58,000 nt of DNA, from positions 93,139,087 through 93,197,086 of the forward strand of contig CM043966.1 in assembly GCA_014529385.2 (NCBI GenBank), read 5' to 3'. Of the stretch, positions 1-11,053 are shown in pieces (position 1 is the stretch's first letter; each line of letters opens with the position of its first letter). The position numbers and the translations under genes were made by a program. The stretch is from Adiantum capillus-veneris (lineage: Eukaryota; Streptophyta; Polypodiopsida; Polypodiales; Pteridaceae). Below the pieces are notes generated by a model. The model saw only the letters and a program-made list of their open reading frames with translations, did not search any database and was not told the DNA's origin.

Positions 1-1021
1 CGACACGAGAATCTCTATTTGAGATGTGTTTGGTAGAAGGAATCTACGGAGAAGAGGTTTTCCGATGGTCGTTGATCATTGAGTATGCTATGTGCTTTTA
101 CCATTATAGTAGCAACTTTTGGTTGCGGTATATGTTTCTCCATGAGCAGGTCAAGTAGCATTTACACGCTGCTGGAATAAATTCGAACTATTATGTTCGT
201 AAGAATATAGTTCGCCAACCGTTTCAAAATGGTAAGAATTACATATGGGAGAACATCCCTGAGAATCAAAGAGGGTTCGCTCTGTTGTGAACCGGGTTTG
301 AACGTACGTTCAGAAAATGCTATGGCTAGAATCCTATCTGCCTGAGATTTTGCAAGTCGTCATTGATGCTCGCAAGGTGAATCATTTTTTATGATTTTGT
401 AAGGAAGAGACGCTAATGGGCGTCGGAAAATCACTGCTGGTGGTAATAACTCGCAGGAGGAAACGATTGGAAGAAAGTGCTGCCGTGCACAAGGAATCTT
501 TGGCCTGGAACCGTCCGCCTACGTTGAGCGACGGCCTGGAACTAGAACCTTCTTTAAGGTGATCGCAAATTGTGGAAGAAAGACATCGAGCTTAATGCTC
601 TATGACTTGAGCATTCCCTATGTGGGAGGACACAAGAGGTTTAATACCCTCTAGACTAACAGCGCAGGATTATGCGCAAAGACAGATACCTAGATTGATT
701 TCTAGGAGGATTATTCTTCTCGGGATTGAGAAGGTGGAATTGAGTTAACAGATTCTCGGATGAGGAAACTTCCAATCTGTTGGAAAGACGCGAATGACGA
801 GTTCTTACATGACTCGTAAGTTTGATGAATGGTGAAGGATATCCTCGAGGTACTAGAGGAAGGACATGAAGCTTAAGGTAAGTATTGAATTCTTGAATTT
901 TTGTTTAATTTAATTTTTAAGTTCTCTTTTGAGAAAGGACTAGCTCAACTCACCATTGAGCAAGATTTGGAATCTTTCCGGTTTCTCCCCGGCAGTTCAG
1001 TTGGAACTTGGACCTCTACAG
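1..1021. other. unassigned sequence, no gene seen
   Basis: I see no reading frame with recognisable protein similarity and no LTR or RNA gene. GC content is higher than in the AT-rich spacers further on. It may be the eroded internal part or leader of a retroelement that begins left of the window, but no diagnostic motif supports this. Confidence 0.4.
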
Positions 1022-1210
1022 TTGAGGACAACTGTTTATTTTATAAGTGAGAGGGATGTTGCTAAATTGGCTTTATCTGACAGAAAAATAATTCTAAATG
1101 AATTATTGGATTTATAAGTGAGAGGGTTTTCTCGCTTGGAACATCAAGGAAAAATAATTCTAAATGAATTATTGGAATTTTAAGTGAGGGTTTTTCTCAC
1201 TGGAGACATT
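1022..1210. repeat. tandem duplication, 66-bp unit
   Basis: Two adjacent copies start at 1083 and 1149. Each holds GAAAAATAATTCTAAATGAA followed by a segment ending in a TAAGTGAG-type motif. A partial earlier copy (TTATAAGTGAGAGGG) lies near 1040. The sequence shows a simple tandem duplication. Confidence 0.75.
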
Positions 1211-1299
1211 CGAGTACAGAGTATTCCGAGTGCGTCATTCAAAGTAATGACGATAGCACTGTGAACGAGAATATCTGTAAGGCCACCAGGAACAGGTAC

Positions 1300-1503
1300 T
1301 TCTGATGCGTCACATCGGATGGGTGACAGGGAGCATCGGGAAGAAGTATTCGACCATCCGGGAACGGACATCTCTGATGGGTCATAGGATGGGTGACACA
1401 GAGCATCGTGAAGGGGATTGTACCGTAAGTTCGGTAGGAAAGGATTGGGTGATGGGTATTCCTGATGCGTCACAAGGTGGGTGACGGGTGCATCGGAAAG
1501 GGG
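1300..1503. repeat. three-copy GC-rich minisatellite
   Basis: A core of about 45 bp recurs at 1300-1345, 1372-1415 and 1460-1503, starts spaced 72 and 88 bp apart. Each copy has the order CTGATG(C/G)GTCA, then GGGTGAC, then GCATCG. The copies differ by several substitutions, so the repeat is not recent. Confidence 0.7.
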
Positions 1504-2247
1504 ATATCCATAGTCGAAAGGAAATCCGAACTGGAAAGAGGAATACGCGTAAAGACGCAAGCACAAGAATAAAGATGGGTTCTGAGAAGCTTTTCTTAAA
1601 AAGCGGAAAATTTGAACGAGTTTTCCGGGAAGAGCAAACGCTTTCCCGCGAGGAATCTATGTTGCATTGCATTCGTGCATGTGGTTGCATCCAGGGACGC
1701 TGGGAAGTGCTGTGAAAGCATTGATTTTAACTTATAAGGTTTTATTGAGTTTTTGGGCAGGTTCATACCAATTTTAAAAATATGCCGGCCGTCCACTTAA
1801 TAAGTGGGCAGCCACTTAGAAAATAAAGCAACAAAACCAGCCAGTGAATTCTCTCTCCCTATTTCGGGTAGAACAGAAAAAAAAAAAAAAAAAAAAAACG
1901 GCCGCGATCTCTCCGCGAGCAGCTATTCGTGCCGTGGTGAAGGAGCTATAAAAAAGCACCACATGCCCTCACCGAAGGGAGGTGGCGAGCGCCAGCAAGA
2001 GAAGACTCTGCCGCCAGAAGACGCGAGAGATCGCGAGACTACGAAGCACGGAAGTCGCTTTTCTCGCGCAAGAGCGATAGGTACCTATTGTGGATTCGCC
2101 ATACGAATTGTTGTCGTGTGTGTTTGCAGGTACTTCATCGCGAAGGAGAAGCGAGAATGCTTCGGCCTACGCTTGGGAATTCCGGAAACGGAATTCGGAA
2201 ATCGTCTGCGGAGTCTCAACTCCGAGTACAGACGGAAAAAAGGATTG
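1504..2247. other. unassigned stretch with A-homopolymer
   Basis: It contains an A-run of about 22 bases near 1880 and the palindrome CCACTTAATAAGTGG near 1792-1806. A plus-strand open frame runs 1804-2373, but its product is unlike any family I know and it reads through the A-run as polylysine. I do not call a gene. Confidence 0.4.
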
Positions 2248-2422
2248 AGAGCTTGTCTCTCGGATTTCCCTTACGGGAAGGAACGACCATCGAGTCAGAG
2301 ATTTAGAACGGAGGGGTTTTCTCGGGTTCTTGTGCTTGTAAAAAGATTCTCCCTAATAAAGAATTCTCTTTAAGGGGGGGGGACCAGCCCATCTTCTGGT
2401 CCCCAGTACTGTGTCGATCTTC

Positions 2423-2459
<37 letters not shown>

Positions 2460-2872
2460 TTCTCTCTATATCCTTTGGCTTCAATAATAAGAGATAAATT
2501 CTATTTATCTGAGTATATTTTATATTGTTATGCACTCCCGATTGTGACATGGTCATAAGTTCTTTAAGCTAGTAGGCATCTTCTGGGTTCAGTCCTCTTG
2601 TCCACTCGGCCATTTCTCTTTCAGTTGGGCATGCCACGTCATCACTTTGTGACAATTAATAGTCTGAAAATAAATAGAATCTGACACAGAGAGAGAAGGG
2701 AAAAGATTGACCCAGTGTTGGGGACCAAAAGATGGTGAGGTCCCCCACTTAAGAGAATCTTTATTAATGGGGAAATTTTTTTACAAGCACAAGAACCGGA
2801 TTGAACCCCTCCGTTCTAGATCCTAGACTCGATGGTCATTTCCTTCCCATTTGGGAATTCGAGAGACTCCAT
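2248..2872. repeat. inverted repeat, ~200-bp arms
   Basis: The arm at about 2248-2455 matches the reverse complement of about 2670-2872. Both arms contain ACCATCGAGTC, then TAGAACGGAGGGGTT, then TTCTTGTGCTTGTAAAAA, then a GGTCCCC block and a CT-rich tract. The spacer is only about 200 bp. Each arm carries an AATAAAG just before the GGTCCCC block, as expected of LTR 3' ends, so this may be two LTR termini in inverted orientation or a foldback element. No coding domain identifies its owner. Confidence 0.7.
2379..2404. other. GC-rich hairpin at the inner end of the left arm
   Basis: GGGGACCAG (2379-2387) pairs perfectly over 9 bp with CTGGTCCCC (2396-2404) across an 8-nt loop. The right arm keeps a shortened version (GGGGACC ... 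GGTCCCC). A (CT)n run follows at about 2426-2453. Confidence 0.6.
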
Positions 2873-3741
2873 CGGGGTCTAAGAGTTGCATGCACAAAGT
2901 TTTGAAACCACGAATCACTTCAGCAATGGAGGATTTCTTGTGGAGTTGAGATTTTGGGTCCAAGGCAAATGCTGCACCATGTAACAATGTGTGCATTTAC
3001 ACCCATCAAAGCATTGACTTTTGAAAGCTTTTGTGTGACTAGGTTTTAGAAGCAGTTGACTTTTGGCGAGGTTTTGAGCTCTGTAAAGGAGAGGACCAAT
3101 TACCTAGATATATGTGGCCTGGGGTGAGCCAAAAGCACTTGTAAGATTGGCGAGTGGGCTAACACCAGCAGCTCTAACCAACACCATTGGAGCTAGTAAA
3201 AAGAAGTACCGCAAGGGGCCCCTAGTTTAGGGGCTAGTGCTAGTAAGTGGTGAATTCGGCCCCACTATGTCTGGTCTCTGTGTATTCTTTCAGTTCAAGT
3301 TTGTTGTTTTCAGTCTATTCGTGGAGTTGTTCTCTTTTACCTCCCTTGTCAGGTGACTTTCTGGTTTCAATTCATTAGCCCTAGATTGTAAATCCTGGTA
3401 GTTCAGTCGGTCTAGCCTTACCCATCTGTTCTCTTTGTCCCTTCTCAAACTCTAGAAGGAAGGTCAAATGTCCCTTTTTTTATGTCTAGAGTTGGCCCAG
3501 CCATGTTATGCAGGAATTACAATTGTGTGTGTGTCATTTTGCTGCTTGAGCAGCAGAGAGCATTCAGAACTTCATTTTCATAAAAGTATTTAAGGGCCTT
3601 ATCCTTTGTAAATGCAATGATGTTTTTTGTGTTCGTCAACTTCCTTTATTTGCATTTTTCTTCTTCTCATCCACTTCCATACCATTTATTAATTCTCATT
3701 CAATGCGTGTACACTATGCTAACAATAACACGGTTTTTTAG
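2873..3741. other. spacer or intron upstream of TRAPPC13, no exon found
   Basis: I searched for the segment that should precede the exon at 3742 (the central conserved part of TRAPPC13) and found nothing. The sequence ends in a usable acceptor (TTTTTTAG at about 3741). It is probably intron, with earlier exons to the left of the window, but a 5'-truncated gene cannot be excluded. Confidence 0.45.
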
Positions 3742-6700
3742 GCAGAAATTCAGACGGAGCGTCAAAGGATCATGCTTACCGACAATTCTAAAACACCAAT
3801 GGATTCTGTTAAAGGAGGTGGGCGACATGACTTCATGATCGAACATGATATCAAGGAACTTGGACCCCACACGTAAAGTTCTTTTACACACCTTTGTTTG
3901 TATATAGAAACGTATTTAATTCTCTTTAAACAAAGCTCCTCCGTATCGAAAGCATGAAGATCATTTTAACATCTGTTTGCAGAGCAACAAATTTAGATGC
4001 ATTCTGACTTATGGCCTTATAAACACCATCTCTAAATGGCAAAACTTTCAAACGAATTAAAATTTTTGGGGCTCAAGTGCTACTTTTTCTGAACAACATT
4101 TGGGCTTCCACTCCTGCCACAATGAGCTGCAAACATCTCTTTTTGGAGGGAAAAGTACAATGATAGGAGACTCTCCAAGAAATTTAATTATAGGTTCAAA
4201 ATCTAGATCAAAGGAGGGAAAATCCATATGGGTGGCCTGCAGGGCCAGCAAACAGAACCTTGTGTTGGATGTGTGAAAATCAGCTTCAATGTGTGCAGTT
4301 GCAATGATGTGGCAATCACATTCTGTGCAATGCATTCAATAATTTGTACGTGGTGCCATGAGAAAAATTTCAGTAGCTTTGATGGAGAGAAGTTTTTTTA
4401 TTAATATTTCAAGTATAGAAAGGTGACCTCATTGAGCAGTATCTTCTATTTCACTCTGCCCGCCCCTTTCTGAGTTATGTCTTTCCTGATGCTTTGTATA
4501 TCATCTGAAGAAGTGTTATTGGCTTTTAAGGCGAAAGCATGCTAAGCTGGATATGGAAAATACCCACAATGGTGCTCGACAATCTCTTTGTTGATAACTT
4601 TAGCCTTTTTTTACAAGCGATTAACATTGCTAATTGCTATTTCTAAAGAAAGTTGTTTGATCGTAAGGTGGTGTTTGTTAAGGGCTAGTCTTTTCTCAGG
4701 TAGCTCTGTGATTAGGCATGTATGTGAGCACTTGTGCAGGAAGCATCTTAATTGTATCAACACTTTCACTAAGGTTGTTATTAGAGATTATCACTAGCTC
4801 GACATCAGGCTTTACTTACATACTCATCACCTTGATGAGGTAGTGGGCCCATACTCAATGGGCCTACTATCTCATTGTGTATGGTGCTTGCGTGAACGTA
4901 GACACTCACACACAGTCATACGTATATCTAGCATTTGTCTAATACCCATACAGAAATGGCATGCACACATCAAATCACATGCAAACATAATTTTATGCAC
5001 ATGCATGCGTATCATTTGACTTAAAGCATTCTAAACTGAAGAGGAGGAGGTTTCTAATTTAGATTTGTTCATGCAATATTTATTTCATGTCAACAATAGG
5101 TAGCCTTATGCAGTCTATTTGCTGGTTCCAGACTAATGTGCATGGCTGTGTACACTGACCCTGAGGGAGAACGCAAATATCTTCCTCAATATTTTAAGTT
5201 CGTAGCCGCAAACCCCCTATCTGTTCGTACAAAGGTATTGTGACCTCTGCCAGAGGCTCTTGTCAAGTTTTTTTAAAGCATTGGTATACTGACTCTCTAA
5301 AATGGTGTTTTGCTATACTTGACGCAGGTCAGAACTGTTCAGGTATGGTGCAATTGTCGTTTTTCTTGTTGTCCAAGTGGATCTTTACGTGTGACCGTCT
5401 GAGCTTGTTTTCTGTGGCTGAATGTAGGACAGCACGTTTCTTGAGGCTTGCATTGAGAACCACACGAAGGCCCACTTGTTCATGGATCAAGTTCATTTTG
5501 AGCCAGCTCCTCCATGGACTGTGACAGTGATACAATCAGAAAACGAGGACGATCTCCAAGATCCTGTAGAAAAGTGAGTGTGTGCAGCGAACTCTTGCTC
5601 TTCGACCTTCCTTTAATGTTCTCTCCCTTGTTTCAGCTTCTTTCTGTTTTCATGATTTGCGCTCATCAGGTGAGCCATGTGTGGACTCTCAAGCGTGTTT
5701 CTCTAGTATTCAACAGCATGGGGCTGGTGGAGTGAATAGGCAACAAGAGTACAAGAGTGTAAGCGCCCCGAACAATGTAGTGTGCTTATGTAATGCGCAC
5801 CACTCAAGAGTCAACTTAATCACAAATGTTCATGAGGATAACCAAAGAGAGAAGAAAGAGATACATTGAGGGTTGAAGATGGGCAACCCCCTGCCCCCGG
5901 GAAGGAAATACATTTCTGCTCAACCCACATATTGTAGGATTAAGGTCAATTACAATCAACATGAGGATGTCCACCAAAGCGTAACAGCACTCGCCATCGT
6001 ACAAGCCATCTTTGCAAAGGGGGTTTCTACCACCGAAACCTAATCTAATGGACTTGTCTAGACACGCAAGTCCTGTGATACAAAATTCCCTATGTTGTGT
6101 AGACACTCTTTGGCTCATCATGTCCCCCTGGCACACTTACACAGTATGTGTACGGCATCCCCTTCTGTTTAAAGGTGCAGAGCTACAAGGCCTCCTTATA
6201 GGCTGCTAGCAAATCAAAATAATCGGTAAAGAAGTCCTTGTCCACCCACATAGCTTGCTGCTTTATACATATCTTGGTCCTTGAACTTGAGGAAGGTGCT
6301 TTGCTTGCTTCCGAGATTGATGCTTGAAGCGATGTAAGAAAATGTGCTTAGAGCCATCGGCAATAGATGCTGAGTAGTCATCGGAGATGAGGCAACCTGG
6401 TATAGCATCAGGGAGCCAGTTCAGGACGAGAGGCTCCACTAGTCTAGCCAGAGCTACAGCCTGAGGTTGCTATGGGGGCCCAGTCCGAGACTGCTCTTGA
6501 GCCAGCACAAGTGTCTTTGGAGCAATCTTCAGTCCAGACTGAGGTGCCACTCACTGCAGGGGTTTTACAAGAGGGAGAGCAGGAGTGGAGGAGGTTCCTT
6601 TGTAGGAGGCAGTTTTGCATCACTCCATTGTTTTTTTGACTGCTTCAGGTGTTCCTTTGCCCACATGGTTGCCGTTGTTTCTTTCATATCATATATGCAT

Positions 6701-8107
6701 AGTAACTAGCACCACAAGTATTTTGTATCCTTCTCGTTTGTGATTCAAATTAGTCTCCGCAGAGCACTGTCAAAAAGATCACATCTGATAAGAGCAAATG
6801 GTGGAGTTCGTAATTATCTCTACCAATTGAGACAACCTCAGGAACCTGCTGGTATGAGGGTTGAGAACAGCAACACTCTTGGAAAGTTGGATATTACGTG
6901 GCGGACAACTCTTGGTGAACCTGGTCGTCTTCAGACTCAGCAGATCTTGGGAAGCGTAAGTAGCAAGTGCCGATTGCAAGAGCTTCTCCTTGTTGGAAGG
7001 CTGAAGCAATTTTGTTGTGGTTTTTGAGTTAGAGTTTGACTGATTCTATACTTGCTTAGTACGTGTCCGTTTGTTTGCTGGGGACAGGCTGTACCCCTTA
7101 AGGAGGTGGACATAAGCGTGTTGGAATTGCCATCACGGGTCATTGTTGAGAGGCCTTTCTTGGTATGCTTTCTTCATGGTTCAACGTTATGCTGATTTAT
7201 GAATATTTAACTACTAAATTGCTCACATAACGTGTTTGAAATGATTCAGCTACGATTGAGTGTAAGCAATCATACTGACAGACGGGTGGGTCCCTTGGAA
7301 GTGTTTATGTCTCAAGATGAGGTCGAGGGACAAGGAGCGATTCTGATCAATGGTCTGTGGGCAATGGTTAGTGTAAAGATGCTTTACATGCTCTGAGAGC
7401 CTCCTCATGAGAGGACTCTGCAGTGTTTAGCCCTTTGAGATAAGCTCTTGTTTTATTTTTGTGTTTCAGGTTGTCCCTTCATTGGAGCCTTATATGACAT
7501 CCGATCTTAGTCTTGTAAGTGTCCAAAGTGTGTTCATTCACATATACACAAATTAATCTGTAGTTGCCAGGGCACTTTTTACCGTCATTAGGAGGGGGTT
7601 TTTTCCCCTGGTGTGTTTTAAGATTTTCCAGTTTTTTACAATTCGACCACTGGCCTTGTAATTGTCTACGGGCATCCTTGTAACAGTTTTTACTCCCCTT
7701 GGGGTTGGCACCATTTTGAGCGCTCCAAGGGGGATCAAGTGATAGAATGTCAGCTATGGTTCTTTCCAAAATCAATAAAAAATAAAATTAATCCATGTTT
7801 CTTCATATAGAGACAAATTTTGTTATTGGGATAGTCTAATGTGTCTCGTTTGTTTCCAGTCTCTTGTTGCCACCGCTGTAGGTGTCCAGAAGATAGCTGG
7901 AATCGGAGTGATCGATGCCCGAGATGGAAAACCGTATGATACTCTGGCTGCTACAGAGGTAGGGGATCAAGTATTTCATATTGGCATAACTATGTCTTTT
8001 TTGAATCTCCAAATTGATGGTATTGAGTTGATGTGTCTTGCATCGACCTCTACTGCAACCACATTTATGCCAAAAATTGTATGCAGGTTTTTGTCGAGTC
8101 GTGTTAG
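3742..8107 (+). CDS. TRAPPC13: trafficking protein particle complex subunit 13 (TRAPPC13), 3' part of gene
   Basis: TRAPPC13 is an accessory subunit of the TRAPP tethering complex, a Rab exchange factor acting at the Golgi and in vesicle traffic. I assemble ten exons: 3742-3872, 5132-5234, 5328-5342, 5428-5573, 6763-6955, 7088-7162, 7250-7366, 7470-7514, 7860-7958 and 8087-8107 (stop TAG). All have GT..AG borders and matching phases, giving 945 nt, or 314 residues. Family landmarks in order: AEIQTERQRIM, EHDIKELGPHT, EGERKYLPQYFKF, FLEACIENHTK, GKLDITWRTTLGEPGRLQT, VGVQKIAGI, and a C-terminus ending FVESC. The family is usually 400-450 residues, so about 110-130 N-terminal residues are missing; no start codon is visible. 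The identity is firm; exon ends are read by eye. It is the only clear cellular gene here. Confidence 0.9.
3873..5131 (+). other. TRAPPC13 intron
   Basis: It runs from donor GTAAAG to acceptor TTCCAG at 5131. Using an alternative acceptor CAG at 5113 would add six residues (LFAGSR) in frame. The 5131 site fits the family alignment better. I see no gene inside; a minus-strand open frame at 4057-4335 has no recognisable similarity. Confidence 0.65.
5328..5342 (+). other. TRAPPC13: 15-nt microexon of TRAPPC13
   Basis: The exon encodes VRTVQ and lies between a 93-nt intron (acceptor GACGCAG) and an 85-nt intron (donor GTATGG). It restores the sequence LSVRTK-VRTVQ-DSTFLEA expected of the family. 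Skipping it would remove five residues without changing frame. Confidence 0.8.
5574..6762 (+). other. TRAPPC13 intron, probably with transposon debris
   Basis: The donor is GTGAGT at 5574 and the acceptor CCGCAG ends at 6762. Direct joining is phase-consistent (AA + A gives Lys), so no further exon is required. Minus-strand 5816-6136 reads like an LTR end in base pattern but lacks confirmed borders. A plus-strand frame around 6460-6640 (rich in Glu, Gln, Val) is open but unrecognised. Confidence 0.55.
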
Positions 8108-9215
8108 TCTCATGTTGGCAGAAACATGGACAAGTGAGATGCTGTACGTTTAAACTTCTGCTTACCTCAAATTATAGGGATTTATTAGGGCCCAATGGTT
8201 GGGCGTGCACAACCTATGGGTTTTTCTTACTCGATTATGAGGCATGAAGTTAATTCACCTCGGATGTTCCGTTGGTGAGAAATATGATCTAGTGTGTGAT
8301 TAATGTGTGCTGGCAGATGAGTAGATGAAGAGGCTTCAGCCCCAAGCATTTATCCATCGAGGAGGTGCAGTTTGTGATGCCAAAGAGCTTGTAAGCTATG
8401 AAGATTTGCTGGTCACAAATCATACTACGCTGTAACATTCTTGATCCCTTTTTTCAGCAGAGCTGCCAATAATGTCGAAAAGTCTGAAGATTATGCTCGT
8501 GAAAACACTAGCATAGAAGCTATGTTTGTGGCCCATTTTTGGAATGACTTTGGTCTTGTAGATTAGACAGTTCCGTTTCGGCTTATGTTTTCTTGCCCAC
8601 TATCTGTGAATTGAGTGTATACCTACGCGCACGCGCATAGAGCCATCCTTCTTTACCAAGAGCACTGGAGATGCCCTTGGAGAAGACCTGAAACTTTCAG
8701 AGCTACCGGGTTGATTGTACATTCAAGAGAGTTTAAATACAAAGAGCCATTGTTATTCTGCCTTGGTATCTCTCATAGTGGAGGAAGCACTGCTTTAGAA
8801 GCTCAGCTATGATCACCTACATTATTAGATGCTTGCCTTCTATAATATCAATGGGAGTATGTGTTGCAAGACTACTTTGTTTAGTTTTGAAGTCTTATGT
8901 CAGAGTTTGGTCTTTTGTATGCCCTAGCCATTGCTTGACCATCCTTGCCACCACCATGGTGACTTATATCACAACTAGGCACTACGGTGGCTATTCTCAC
9001 AGTACCAATGCACGTGTTGTGGCCGCCAGCTACACAACCAACATGACCATCACTTGAACCATTGGGATCAGCATTGCCATTATTATTGCTGCCCATTGCT
9101 TTGTCAAGATTTCCTGCTTAGGTTGCCATTCACAAACTTCCGTGTGATTTATTTTGGTCACAATTGAGAACAAGGCGTTTGGAGACGGACGTTGGCATTG
9201 CCTTTTACTCCGATT

Positions 9216-9216
<1 letters not shown>
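8108..9216 (+). other. TRAPPC13 3' UTR and downstream flank
   Basis: There is no further exon with protein similarity. Short open frames at 8615-8812 and 8809-9057 look random. No convincing AATAAA polyadenylation signal is visible soon after the stop. Confidence 0.4.

Positions 9217-9253
<37 letters not shown>
9217..9253. repeat. (GA)n microsatellite
   Basis: Uninterrupted GA dinucleotides are visible directly. Confidence 0.95.
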
Positions 9254-9256
<3 letters not shown>

Positions 9257-9653
9257 AGATTAAAGAGGAGAAAATAAAACATACCAATCGGAAGGGTGCT
9301 CCGCTGTACATGGGCTGAAATTCCCTCTTATTTACACTCTTTCTGTCGAAGGGCAGTGCCAACAAACAAAATTGTAAGCTTGCATTGAGGGAACTCTACA
9401 AGTTTTCACACGTCTTTGTAGAAAGTTTCCATTGGTTCATGCCAAAGTTGGAATTTTAACACATTTTGCCAAAGAACAATGTCTTAAGAACTTATGGTTT
9501 CTCAAGAATATTTTCTCACTTTTCAAAGGTCCTAATTACTATTAATACGTCATTTTTAAACCATGTAAAACAATAAAACACAATGATTAAGACTATATAC
9601 ATATTGTTTCCTTGAGCCCCCATTTTGGGACTAAATCGTGGACTTTCTTTGTA

Positions 9654-9830
9654 CAATTTAAATTTTGGTGTTTCTAGAAGAAATTTGGATTCAAGTCAAG
9701 GACAAATCAAATGTATGCAACACGCTTTTTTTTCCCATTTTTTTAATTTTTTTGTGTTTCTAGAGGAAATTTGATTTCAAGTCAAGGATAAACCAAATAT
9801 ATGCGACATGCTTTTCCCCCCCTTATTTTT
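9654..9830. repeat. diverged tandem pair, ~90-bp unit
   Basis: Two neighbouring copies share GTGTTTCTAGA(A/G)(A/G)AAATTTG, then TTCAAGTCAAGGA, then CAAAT-ATATGC-ACA and a T/C-rich tail. The copies have several differences. Confidence 0.65.
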
Positions 9831-10778
9831 GTGTCAGTTCGTAGCTTGCAGTTTGTGAAACTTTTGCTCCGAGCACTTCCATACTCGTATAACTAGAGCG
9901 CATTCTTATCTTCCCATTACTATGCATCATATTTCTCCTTCTAGCTTGCTAGTAAAAGTAGTGATGGTGTTCTTAACTGTTGCTATAAAACCATTGTGGA
10001 ATTAAAATACAATGTAATCCTTAAGCTAGTGAAAAATGTCTTAGGTTGCTTCTTACCGTCGTAAGGGTTCAATCTTTTGGGCAATTACATATCTCGTTCA
10101 TATTTTTGACATAGTTTACAGCGGATTGTAAGATACTAAGTGGAGGTGCCATGTTAGTAGGGCCCTCCAATCTCAAAAAAATAAAGGTAATTTCCAAAAA
10201 TCTCAAATGCATAAGTGAAGGGTGAGTTTAGGAAATGAAAAGTTCTATGGAATGGAAAGAAAAGATTTTTCATGTCCATATAAAGTGTTGGTCAAGTGTG
10301 CATTGGTACATTTGTACGTCTCTTCTTCTGTAGAGTTTCTCCTTGGCATTATGTAGGTAGAGTTTCCTCCATAGTTTCCACTATGTAGGTAGTGAATTAT
10401 TTATTTCCTTCATAATTTCCACTATTATGCTTGTTAACATAACATATTAATAACGCATTACTTACTAGTCAATTTTTTTATGATCATTGTGTCATGAGCA
10501 TTGAAAAAGTAAATTGCTAGGTTGAAATTAATTTGATATAAACTTAAGTGTAAATCCAATAGGTCACAAGTCATCATTTCTCTGATACATGAACTTGTCT
10601 AGAGAACAATCACACGACTTAGGTACATGCATCATGGTACAAGACTAGTGTTAACAATCCTTCTACATCATTCTAAATAATGATTCTAGATGCTTTTTTC
10701 TTCCTTGATTTATTGCAAAGCCATTGCTTACTCCTATCCATGCTAGTAAAACTCTACCTTAACCTAGCTACCATACCA
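9831..10778. other. AT-rich spacer, nothing recognised
   Basis: I see no frame, repeat or RNA signal that can be supported between the tandem pair and the first LTR of the next element. Confidence 0.5.
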
Positions 10779-10882
10779 TATAAGGCCAAGGGATAAGAGA
10801 AAAACTAGCACAGGGGTTGCTCTATGTGAAGGGGGTAGGATGGCTGGGTGGAGCATGTGTTTCCACTTCCCTTGGCCTCTCA
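10779..10882 (+). repeat. 5' LTR of element A
   Basis: It aligns end to end with 15535-15638. Shared blocks are AGGCCAAGGG, TATGAAGGGGGTA, GGGTGGA and the terminal CCTCTCA. The expected terminal TG has become TA. Confidence 0.8.
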
Positions 10883-10883
10883 G

Positions 10884-10895
10884 TGGTATCAGAGC
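10884..10895 (+). other. primer binding site of element A (tRNA-iMet)
   Basis: TGGTATCAGAGC matches the 3' end of initiator methionine tRNA and starts one base after the LTR end. Confidence 0.9.
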
Positions 10896-10992
10896 TTAAG
10901 TTAGAGTTCCATTTTTTGGAGATTGCATGCATCCAAAGCATGGTGGACGAAGCAAGCCACGGAGGAGAAGCCAAAGCTCTTGACCGTGTGCA

Positions 10993-10995
<3 letters not shown>

Positions 10996-11051
<56 letters not shown>

Positions 11052-11053
11052 AC
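10996..11053. repeat. (CT)n(CA)n compound microsatellite
   Basis: It lies within the 5' gag region of element A. The CT run changes directly into CA at about 11027. Confidence 0.95.

Noticed and set aside
1804-2373. 189-codon plus-strand open frame
   Set aside because: It reads through a long A-run as polylysine, runs into the inverted-repeat arm and its polyadenylation-like end, and resembles no protein family.
2379-2410. Helitron 3' end (hairpin near a terminus)
   Set aside because: The hairpin is good, but no CTRR-T end follows it and no Helitron 5' TC start or Rep/helicase sequence is present.
2602-2640. tRNA A-box-like TGGCCGAGTGG on the minus strand
   Set aside because: No B box or cloverleaf follows at the right distance, so a tRNA or SINE call is not supported.
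4057-4335. 92-codon minus-strand frame in a TRAPPC13 intron
   Set aside because: No recognisable domain, no splice context and inside an intron of a gene on the other strand.
5690-5760. extra TRAPPC13 exon around TATTCAACAGCATGGG
   Set aside because: A good acceptor (TTTCTCTAG) exists, but no donor keeps phase with the next exon, while direct splicing from 5573 to 6763 fits.
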